The notes under the pieces are model-generated. The model searched no databases and was not told the origin of the DNA. It worked only from the letters and a program-made list of their open reading frames with translations. Positions 55,566 through 64,000 of a stretch of DNA of 64,000 bases are shown in pieces. This stretch comes from Pinus tabuliformis (lineage: Eukaryota; Streptophyta; Pinopsida; Pinales; Pinaceae): assembly GCA_031772625.1 (NCBI GenBank), contig CM062811.1:643140820-643204819 (forward strand). The letters are read 5' to 3'. Every line of letters starts with the position of its first letter. Within the stretch, counting starts at the first letter, position 1. Position numbers and translations under genes: made by a program.

Positions 55566-57497
55566 CTTCTTTTTTTTAACTGTAACAGGTATATTTTTAT
55601 TTATTTGGAGAAAAGATTGGACTTACGCCATGGCAGCCATCATTACATTGCTTCTGTTTCTGTTTCTTGTGCTATTACAAGTTCCAGCTTCCTCATGGGT
55701 TACAGGGATGGAATGAGCTATCGTCATTTATGAGAAGTTGTCCTTTCCCAAGAGTGCAACCTTTGTTCGCCATCAGATCTGCTTCACTGTTCAAGTTTCT
55801 GAGGATATGGAGGAATTTGTAGGAGTCGAAGTCGAGCAGGACTCTCTTTAATCTATTCAGAGTTTTGTTGAGACTTGCGTTGGTGAACAATTTTTCTGTA
55901 TTTAATTTTTTTATTAAGATCTTTGAGTCTCCAAAATCTTGGAATTCTTTGTCTCCTCTATCTCTGGCTATTTGACAAGCTTTGAGGAGGCCTAGGATCT
56001 CTGCTTGATTGTTGGTTTTCTACCCGATGCCCCAGCAAAAGCTGTCCCTTCTTGATCCGTCCGGGGCATAGATAACCCCTCCAGCACCTGCTGCCCCAGG
56101 GTTGCCTTTGGAGGCTCCATCGAAGAATATCGTAGTTATTTTTTGTTTTCGCCACCATTCATGAATGGTAGCTTCAGAGTCTCTTTTACGCCATTTCGGG
56201 TTCACTGCATGAGGGGCTGATAGCTACTTCCGAGGGTGGGGGGAGAGGGGACCCATCCACCTCTCTTCTTTAGGGAGAATCAAAGAATCTTCTGAGAGAT
56301 ATTGTTGTTGGGCTGCTTCCAGGAGAAAGGATTTGGCCTTTACTGCTACCGAGAAGGGAGCTTGCACCTTTTCGTTGAATATCAGATCATTCCGGGCCAA
56401 CCAAATCTGCCAGCACACAAATTTGGGGATAGCGTTCCAGACTTTTCTCCAAAAGGATTTGCTGGGGATTTTATTGGGGTAGCATTGATTCCATGAGTCA
56501 AATAGGTCAGCAACAGAGTTAAATGGGGGGACTATGATTTGTAGCTCATGGAGTATGAGTCCCCACACTTCTTTGGAAAACTTGCATTCCATGAAGAGGT
56601 GCTTGGCTGTTTCTAAGCTGCTTCTGCACAGCTCACATCTATGCGGCCCAACTATGCTTTTTTTCATCAGGTTGTCTCCGGTTAACAACTTGTTATGGAC
56701 CAACGTCCAAAAGAAGAAATTTACTTTAGGAAGAGCAAGCAGTTCCCATACTTTCTTCCAGATGTCCGGAGTTCTACTGCTATTCCTAATGGGCTAGAGG
56801 GTGTTATAAGCTGCTGTTGTTGTGTAGCTTCCAGATTGCCCCCATCCCCAATTGTCCTTCATTTTTCTGTTCACTGGGGCCGCTTCTTCCAGCAATTCTT
56901 CGAGAGTGAGCTTCTGCTGATTTGAACGATCAGGTACTCCAAAAAAATCCCATCCTTGCCAATCATCGTGGCAATCCCATTTAGATAAGTCGTGGACGCT
57001 GTTAATCCCTGCGCGTTCCAACCAATTTTTTAATTTTGCGATTTCTTCAACTTCCGCGAGAGGGTCTCGATCCATTATTCGATCATACCACAGGTTTGTC
57101 TATTTGCCGTTACCTGGAATCTTGTACGCCTTACTTTTGAAGAAATTCAGGCTTTTGCTACATAGTTTCCAAACCTGTGTGTTGTTGATTGTTTGACTTG
57201 CCTGCAGATTTATGAGCGGCACCTTGTGGGCGTACTTCGATTTCAGCATTTCACTGACAGGTTGCTTGGGATCCTTGAATAGGTTCCATAGGATTTTACC
57301 TCCCATCGCCAGATTGACAAGAGCAGGGTCACGGATTTGCAGACCCCCCTCAGGGATTGAACGTTTGACCAGATCCCATTTCACTAAATGAATTTTATGT
57401 TGGTTTCCCTCCCCCCCTGCCAGAGGAAGTCACGGACAATTTTGGAGATTTGATCCGTCACACTTTTTGGGGCGAATAGGAAGGCTGCTTGGTAAAC
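55566..57497 (-). mobile_element. 5'-truncated L1-type LINE with target duplication
   Basis: gtgtttgttgcgctctt (55549-55565) and gtgtttgttgcactctt (57498-57514) flank it with one mismatch. On the minus strand the 3' end has a short poly-A (complement of 55570-55577). The 5' end stops inside ORF2. All are hallmarks of an incomplete LINE insertion. Confidence 0.88.
55693..57497 (-). pseudogene. LINE ORF2, C-terminal half: RT thumb, zf-RVT, RNase H
   Basis: One frame from about 57384 to 55693, with stops at 57100-57102, 56794-56796, 56224-56226 and 56020-56022 and a one-base shift at a run of seven C (57411-57417). In order: QISKIVRDFLWQGG; LQIRDPALVNLAMGGKILWN; zf-RVT (DIWKKVWELLALPKVNFFFW; CELCRSSLETAKHLFMEC; WQIWLARNDLIFNEK); then an RNase H-type domain with FFDGASKGNPGAAGAGG, NNQAEILGLL, FGDSKILIKKLN and NSEADLMANKG, so all four catalytic acidic positions (D-E-D-D) remain. 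This domain removes RNA from RNA-DNA hybrids. Few lesions mean it is younger than the other LINE relics here. Confidence 0.88.
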
Positions 57498-57612
57498 GTG
57501 TTTGTTGCACTCTTAAGTGAATCTATATTAAGGGTTGACCTATTACCAAAAACCTCTCTCTTGACTATGGGTTGAGAGGGAGGCTAAATTTCTTCCCCGA
57601 GAAAAATATTCT
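57498..57612. other. Right LINE target duplication and insert edge
   Basis: 57498-57514 is the right target duplication. The remaining 98 bp (aagtgaatctatattaaggg onward) is not copia coding and belongs to the small insert described at 55527. Confidence 0.4.
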
Positions 57613-58200
57613 AGGACATGGGTATATTTTCCTAGAATGAGATCTGAAGTTTTTAGTTGGTTCAAGCAATTTAAAACTACATTGGAAAATCTAATTGGTA
57701 ATAAGATTAAGGTGTTGAGGAGCAATAATGGTGATGAGTTTTGTTCTAAGGGATTTGATAAATTTGTAAAGAGAATGGCATTATAAGACATAAAATAACT
57801 CCACATATCCCTCAATAAAATGGAGTTCCAAAATGGATTAACAAGACGTTGATGAAGAGAGTATGCTTAGTGGCATCAACTTAGAGTAGAAGTTCTAGGT
57901 AGAAATGGTGCGTTACATGTTACCAAATTAATGAGTTTCCACATTAGCTCTTGGGGATAAGACCCTTATGGAGGTTTGGTATGCAAGAAGCCCTCACTTC
58001 AATATCTTCATGTTTTGGTTGTGAGGCATATGCTCTTGAGCTTAAAGAGAAACAATCAAAATTGCATAACAAGGCTATAAAATGTATCTGCATTGACTAT
58101 GCCACTTGTGTGAAAGATATAAGACTTGGGATTTGTTGTCATGCTAGAATGTCCCACCAAACAATAAATGGATTCAACCCAAGGAGGATGCCCAATTAAA
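57613..58200 (+). pseudogene. Copia integrase relic, continuation
   Basis: Resumes with RTWVYFPRMRSEVFSWFKQF, then KIKVLRSNNGDEFCSKGFDK (the catalytic Asp region has Asn) and after a shift ITPHIPQ-NGVPKWINKTLM (the catalytic Glu position reads Lys). GKX-region traces run to about 58195. Stops and shifts are frequent. RT is not found after it. Confidence 0.7.
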
Positions 58201-58860
58201 CTCTTCCTTCTTTCATATATTTGCATCGTCCAAATTGATTTCTCAATAACCGTTTTCATATGGACTTTAAAAAGTGATATTATTTTGGATATGTTCTATT
58301 CTTTTCTAAATTAGTGCTAACCTAATTACTTCTTCGAGACACAAATTAACCTAAAACTATTTGTGAAAGAAAATACGTCAACAAACTATAATTAGTTTAT
58401 GGTTACTAAACAATAATACATGAAATATTATTAAAATTGTAACTAAAGAAAGATTATTTAAATCAAATGACATAACACTAACTATTATAATTTAACATAT
58501 TCAAGTGATTGTTCTAGTATACATAAGAAAGTTCTAGTATACATCAGAAACAAACGTACACAAAGTAAGGTGAGACATACATATCTCTTCAACACATCCA
58601 TGGAATTGCAATTCAATAAAATCCTCATGTGAAAAACCACATAGCACCATTAGCTATCTTTAGCTTTTGGCTAGTATTGGCTTCTCAATATTAAAGAGTC
58701 TCTTAAAAACAGTTCTTGCAAATAGTTCTTGCAAGACTCCTCACATCGATCTACACCATCCTCTTCTATCCTACCTCTAACAAAACAATATTCAAAAACC
58801 CTAATTCTCAATGAAGAAGGATAGGATTTCACTCTCCTTCAATGCCCCTTCTCATGGGTT
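58201..58860. other. Non-coding stretch
   Basis: AT-rich, no motif recognised. A short direct repeat (ttctagtatacat.agaaa) is at about 58512 and 58530. Confidence 0.3.
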
Positions 58861-59426
58861 CATTAGAGGAAATTTTAACCTAAAAGTGGCTTCCTAAGGA
58901 AAATAATAAAATAAGAGTTATGAATTTTGGAGGGAAAATAAGAAAACTACTTTTTTTAATTGTATTTTTGGTTTATCTCCTTATAAGTTTACTAAAATTT
59001 CAACTGTAGACACTCGTTGGATGTGGAATTAAATTCTTCATCCAATGAATACCCATTATGCATACTTTTGAGAAGATCCACATTGACAAAAATTGAAGAT
59101 ACATTAAAAAAGTGCGTTGAACATGTTTTTTAATGTATCTTCAATTTTAATCAATGTGGGTCTTCTCAAAAGTATGCATAATGGGTACTCGTTAGATGTG
59201 GAATTTAATTCTGCATCCAACGAGTGTCTACAGTTGAAATTTGAGTAAACCTATAAAGAGATGAGCCAAAAATACAATTAAAAAATGTAGTTTTTCTTCT
59301 TTTCCCTCAAAAATATTTACATGTACCTCTTTTTAAATTTAAAGGATTTTGATTGGTTTACATATTATGACATGGAAATTATATGAAAATTTCATGGGCA
59401 CTTTTAGGCTGAAATTTCCTCTAATG
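58861..59426. mobile_element. Fold-back (MITE-like) element, 566 bp
   Basis: Almost the whole element is one inverted repeat. The ends are cattagaggaaattt (58861-58875) and its complement (59412-59426); the arms meet at acattaaaaaa (about 59101) and ttttttaatgt (about 59126) around a 14 nt loop. The right arm has about 50 bp absent from the left. It contains no protein. No convincing target duplication was found, so the superfamily is open. Its RNA would form a hairpin of roughly 250 bp. Confidence 0.85.
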
Positions 59427-59507
59427 ACTGTCCATATATATACACTTTCAAGGTAACAAAATTTGATGAGATGACCCTAACTTACAACTGACACAAAATA
59501 CTAAAGT

Positions 59508-60409
59508 TAGTGATTGTGGGGATGAAGGGATGTTTCCTTTGTGCCCCACAAGGGCCTCACACTGGTTTTGGACCTATTTGATCAACTCCACCCAAGGAGG
59601 AAACATTTGCTCCATCACTAGCTCACACTCACTTAGAATTTGGGTAACCTAATCCAACATTGTTTTGGTGTCCTTATCAAAGAGTGATAGATGGATGACC
59701 TTCTTTGAGGAGGAGGTGAGGAGGATTGATAGGGACATCGAATCCACACCTCTCAATTCTCGAATTGCATCCTCTTTCTCTTGAAGTTTTTGGTTGGAAT
59801 CTTCAACAATACCCTAAGTTTGTGCTTGATTTAACCTTATTATGGAAGACACTTCACATTTATTAGTGATTTGTTTTACTATCTCCTCCCATAGGACGAT
59901 GCATTTCTTAATGGTCCTACATAGATCATCTTGTATATCCTAGATGATTTCAATCTATGCACTGATCCTTGATTGATTTTTAGATTAATTCCCTCATCCC
60001 TCTCAAGGATGTAAGTTTCAGGCTCCGACAATTTCAACTGGTATTCCTTAATTTTTTGTTGGGTCTTCTATGATTCCACCTGGTCCATTATATTGAATGT
60101 TTCATTGTGGTGGACCTAAAGGTCCTACATCGGGACAAAGAATCCATTGAAGGCTTCATTCAACTCCTCCAATGTTGTGAGGGCCAAGGGCTTGCATTCT
60201 TATGCCCCCCTCTGTTTGAGCACTTGAGCCTCCAACTACCCCTTAAGCATGCATAACTCCTATTGGTGTTGTTTTGCTACCTCCTCCAACTTTTTTTCCT
60301 TGCAACTCCCTCATCGTCGCTACACACTAGCTAAATTCTTCTCTTACAATCGTGAGCTTTTGTTGGTATATTTCATGTGTTGAAAATATTGTGTTGATGG
60401 TGCTGGAAA
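59508..60409 (-). pseudogene. Decayed coiled-coil protein frame, family unknown
   Basis: On the minus strand, with about seven stops and one shift in an A run near 60290, a continuous heptad-rich frame can be followed: IYQQKLTIVREEFS, KKLEEVAKQHQ, LEAQVLKQRGA, QQKIKEYQLKLSEPETYILE, DSNQKLQEKEDAIRELRGVD, and VTQILSECELVMEQMFPPW. Such Glu/Lys/Gln-rich helices predict a coiled coil. No gag, pol or transposase motif is attached. It may be a passenger or envelope-position reading frame of a gypsy element, but that is a guess. Confidence 0.5.
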
Positions 60410-61740
60410 TTCGCCAACCAAGGGGGTCTCCCCGATGTGAAGTCCCAATTAGACCTCACACCGTTTGGAGTAGGAACTCCATCTGGAGTATCGGCCCGAT
60501 TGCCATATTTTCTTATAGATTTGTCTCGACTTTAATTGTTGGCAAGAAAAAGAAGTGTATATGTGCCTGTGAATGTTTGGTCGCAGGTGTATCTAGGTTC
60601 TTCTACTGCAAAGGGAGGAAAGGTAAGCCTCTAAGAGAAACATAATAGTACCACCCTAGTAGAAGTGCACACAAGCGAAAAGATAACCGCCTAACATCAA
60701 GCATAATAGTTTGCATAGATGCGGCAATTTTTACAACCATTACAACACATTCTCAATCAGATAAGCACTAAAATAACTGAAATAGTTCAACTACTTTAGT
60801 ACAGGTGAAAGAAAACATGAATCATAAATATTCACAAAACAATCTTACAAATATTCACAATCCATGCATGAAAACATGTCGATCATCAACTTCAAGTATT
60901 AAGTAAAAGTCTCAAGATACATGAATACAATGAGCATCACTAGCTCCAATAGTGGAGCATTGGAGCCACAACTTGCTCCCCAAAAGTACTAACTTTGTCT
61001 CTTTGATGCCTTATGGGAGAAGCGAAGGTGAAAATTCCTTTGCATGAACAATGAGGGTGTATATATAACAAATAGGGTGATCCTTCACTTCCCTTATGAC
61101 TCTTGTACTACCCTCATGATTGTTTGACTTCTCATGACTTTTCGACTTCCTACATGACTCTTCACATTACATAGATGACTCTTGGACTTCCACTTCACAT
61201 TACATTTTCCAATATAGAATTACATAGTCCACGAATGATGTGGCACATGATGGCTCATGTCACGACATGACATGACACTGATGACATGGACTGCATGATG
61301 ACATAGCAATGTTAAGTCACGTTTTGTTGTTGCTTTCTTTGTGTCCACTTGAAAAGATGGTGCATGTTCTTCTTCTTCCTCCTCATTATGATTTGAAGAT
61401 AAAGAGTCTTCAATGGGGTCTTGATCTTCCATCTTGTGTTATAGTCCGGTGTTCCTTCGTTTTCTTGCTTGATGATCATCTTATCTCCTCAGCTCCTTAG
61501 TTGTCTTCTAGCATGTCCTCCTTCTCCATCTCCTTAGGTTTCTTTTTCATCATCTTGTCATAGCATGATAGAGTACCTACATCTGCAATCCACTCATGAC
61601 AATACGACATTAGTCTGATAAACCCCCAGTCTAAGATGGTGCATGTTGATCCACTAACTGAGACGAAACCGGGTTGCAGGATGAGGGAGAGGCTCAGTGA
61701 CTGCGAGAATTGTGCAGCTCAGACAATCAAGGGTGAAGCG
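60410..61740. other. Non-coding stretch, promoter-like piece near 61060
   Basis: No protein motif. 61045-61062 (gggtgtatatataac) contains a TATA-like block usable on either strand. 61080-61300 is rich in catgac/atgact motifs. LTR origin is plausible but unproven. Confidence 0.3.
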
Positions 61741-61749
61741 TGAGCCTTA

Positions 61750-62105
61750 AGACTGTGGAATGCGGAGTTCAGGTTAGACTCGGCAGGCAGATTGTGCAGT
61801 TTTGGGACTCAGTGAGCTAGGTTGAGGGGTTTTGTAGAGTTTCAACCAACTACGCACTTCTGGGAGACTGGGAATACCTAATAATTGTGAAATTGCACAA
61901 CACAGGAGCTCAAGGGCTGAGATTGAGCTCAGAGAGTGCGCAATGCGTAGTTGGGCCAGGCTGGAGGGATGAATTGCGCAATTTTGGAGGCCTTTTGGTA
62001 CGAGCTTCAGCACTGGAACTGCGTAGTGCACAGTCCTGGGATGCAAGAACTATGCATTGCGTAGTGTCAAGGGGCAGGGTTGGAACTGCACAATGCACAG
62101 TTGAG
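61750..62105. repeat. Array of degenerate palindromic TGCGCA-type motifs
   Basis: Variants of (a)ctgcgcaatgcgcagtt recur about every 30-50 bp, near 61757, 61793, 61850, 61886, 61938, 61975, 62020, 62052 and 62085, often followed by tggg or agg. Differences are mostly CpG-to-TpG/CpA changes. Open frames on both strands here follow from the repetition and have no known domain. Confidence 0.6.
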
Positions 62106-62979
62106 GAGGGCCAGATGAGGCTAAGTTGCTAGGAAATTTCCAGAATTTGGCTAAGTGTGGGATCAATGAAACTGATGTGAATTGTGATATGACCTGACTG
62201 TGATCACACACAGAGAAAATTTGACGACACAACAACATAGATCATCCAAAGACACGTGAACAACATGCTTCCCTTAATGTGATAACTTTGCGACGACTTA
62301 CGAGAAGTGCGACACTAAATATACACTTTGCGATGACTGTGATGACACTTGTGCGACAATGCTTAAAACTTTGGGAATGAGTGCGACAAATGTTTACATG
62401 GTTAGATCAACTCATTTACACAATAATAAGCCCTTGAAACCACCAAAACAAGCTTATACACATTGTGCAACAATTAACATGTGAAAATACAACATTTACT
62501 ATATGAAGAGAAAAGGGGGAACGACACTTGCGATATGCGAACAACAGTGAAAGCGACACATGCCACAGCGAAAATAACATGAAAGAGACAGTAATTAAAG
62601 TGAAAGCAAGCAAAAGCGACAGTCGAAAACATGAAAATGACACTCGCGAAAGCAAAGATGTGCAAAAGTGAAAGATTGGAAAACTCACCAAAATGGAAGT
62701 ACAAACGTAGCCAAAAGTGAGGGATTGTCAATAACAATGCTCACTAACTCTCGACATGGGTTGAACATTGCACAAACATTGTATTGACGAATTGTGCTAT
62801 GCTTGTTCAAGCTTGTGTAGATGAATGCATTCATGAACTCGTTGCAAACTGAGCATGTGTGAACAAGTGACTTCATTCGATCAATAAGTGACCACGGAAC
62901 AACCGATCGCAAGATCCACAGTAGGCTCCAAAATTCAAGTGTAGGTAAAGTTTCGTAGGGTGTTTGTCGCAACGACAAC
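62106..62979. other. GCGAC-rich, LTR-like DNA
   Basis: Recurring gcgaca/gcgatg and gtgaaagcgac motifs between 62285 and 62660; on the complement they resemble 35095-35320. No protein. Confidence 0.35.
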
Positions 62980-63480
62980 ATATTGAAATTGGGGTGAATC
63001 AATATTTCACTAATAATTACTTAATTATTAATTTTCAGAGCATTAGAAGAAAATCAAACAAGAATAATTTTCACATCACAAGATACTCTAGAAAAGCATT
63101 CAATTTATCAGGAAGATCCAACTCCCGAAAGGATGCTCCAACACCCTAGTTCACCAACTTCAACTGGAAGGATGCGCCAACACCATGGTTTTATCAGCTA
63201 CAACTAATAAGATGCTCCAACACCTTGCAAGCTCCAACTTGCCCTAGCACCACCCTGCCCCCATGAAGTATTTTCAGGCTACAACCTGATGGAGACTTCA
63301 CTCTCTTGCATTACACCACCCAACCACCCTGAATATATTTATAAAATAGAGAAACAATGTGTGGGCTCCTGTACCAGGGACAATGACCCACTTACAAGAA
63401 TATTCAATGAAACCCTTTCTGCTAATGTGTTCTTCAAAATATTAGACGTCTTCAAGCTTCAATATTGCTACTAAATGATG
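62980..63480. repeat. LTR-like DNA with 40 bp spaced repeats
   Basis: gatgc(t/g)ccaacacc occurs at 63132, 63171 and 63211, spaced 39-40 bp. The preceding 62985-63110 has the AT-rich, LTR-tail look seen at 4200 and 8900. Confidence 0.45.
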
Positions 63481-64000
63481 TACAATGTGACTAAGCAACA
63501 ATTCATGTACCTTAGAGATGCCTTAAAATATGTTTATGCAAAGTGTATCACAATTGGTCCTAAAGATGTCCTCCACTGTAGAACTGTCTTTACCTTTATG
63601 CTCTTATCTTGCTTTTAATGTACTGATGCTACTGCCCTTTAATTTCACTGTTGTAGATGAAACCTTTTTCACAAAGAGGCCTAAACCTAATTAGTATTTA
63701 CAATTTCTTGATTTTGAGACTTTTGGAAGAATTCTAAAATAGTCCACAAGTTAATGACGAGGTCTTCTATACCCAATGCACCCCTTTTTCAACCTAAAGT
63801 GAAAATAAGGAGACCTGGCTTGATATAGAAGGGATCAAGAACCACTGACAATGCTAAAGAGTAGTCTTAATACCACAGGCCTTAACATTTCAAATATGCT
63901 TTTGCAATTTAACTAGAACTTCAAGCCTTCGAGAAAAATCTTTGTAACATGTCATACCTTGAGTAGTGTATCGTTTATCTATCTAATGCAAACCACAAGA
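63481..64000. other. Nothing recognised
   Basis: No domain, repeat or RNA gene seen on either strand. Confidence 0.4.

Noticed and set aside
55527..55733. Open plus-strand frame with a very hydrophobic product (membrane-protein-like)
   Set aside because: It lies antisense over the poly-A and 3' UTR of the minus-strand LINE; the poly-T run creates the Phe/Leu-rich stretch.
61750..63230. CRISPR-like spaced repeats
   Set aside because: Repeats are degenerate, spacing varies and the genome is clearly a plant's.
1..64000. Functional tRNA or rRNA genes
   Set aside because: Only tRNA-like SINE heads were seen; none has a complete cloverleaf I could trace.

Overview
The window looks like intergenic DNA of a seed plant with a very large, retrotransposon-filled genome. 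A gymnosperm (conifer) is the most plausible source, judging from the density of old, mixed Ty1/copia, Ty3/gypsy and L1-type LINE relics, the tRNA-iMet primer sites and the lack of any intact host gene. That is an inference; nothing here fixes the species. Almost every recognisable protein segment belongs to a transposable element carrying stops or frameshifts.

Layout. 1-9.7 kb: three Ty3/gypsy relics (gag on the minus strand at 1-1113; gag at 3429-4195 plus; gag-protease at 4645-6971 plus, with a 0.58 kb internal tandem duplication) and a hAT-related piece. 11.7 kb: a tRNA-like SINE. 12.6-19.7 kb: an L1-type LINE relic (ORF1 and ORF2) split by a 1367 bp non-autonomous hAT element with a perfect 8 bp target duplication. 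21.1-22.7 kb: a multi-exon fragment of a CLASSY-like gene next to a primer binding site and LTR-like sequence. 22.7-26.2 kb: a second LINE relic. 26-33 kb: copia relic with large internal deletions. 33-39.2 kb: gypsy relics on both strands. 40.0-49.4 kb: diverged tandem segmental duplication, one copy hit by a SINE, the next by a structurally complete 5688 bp Ty1/copia element (42914-48601, 176 bp LTRs, TSD atact). That element's leader carries an antisense fragment of the COP9 signalosome gene CSN6. 50.2-52.4 kb: a 2.2 kb LINE-type insertion with a 20 bp perfect target duplication that encodes only ORF1; the protein joins a complete 76-residue ubiquitin-like domain to DUF4283 and a CCHC knuckle. 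53.2-58.2 kb: copia relic interrupted by a 5'-truncated LINE with its own target duplication. 58.9-59.4 kb: 566 bp fold-back element. 59.5-60.4 kb: decayed coiled-coil frame. 61.7-63.5 kb: repeat-rich, LTR-like DNA.

Most noteworthy: (1) the ubiquitin-fused, ORF1-only element, comparable to mammalian HAL1 but with a ubiquitin-like domain and a hairpin-rich 3' end; (2) two host gene fragments lying within or beside retroelements, both from regulatory pathways (CSN6; CLASSY of RNA-directed DNA methylation). All alignments were made by eye from remembered family motifs and need database confirmation.
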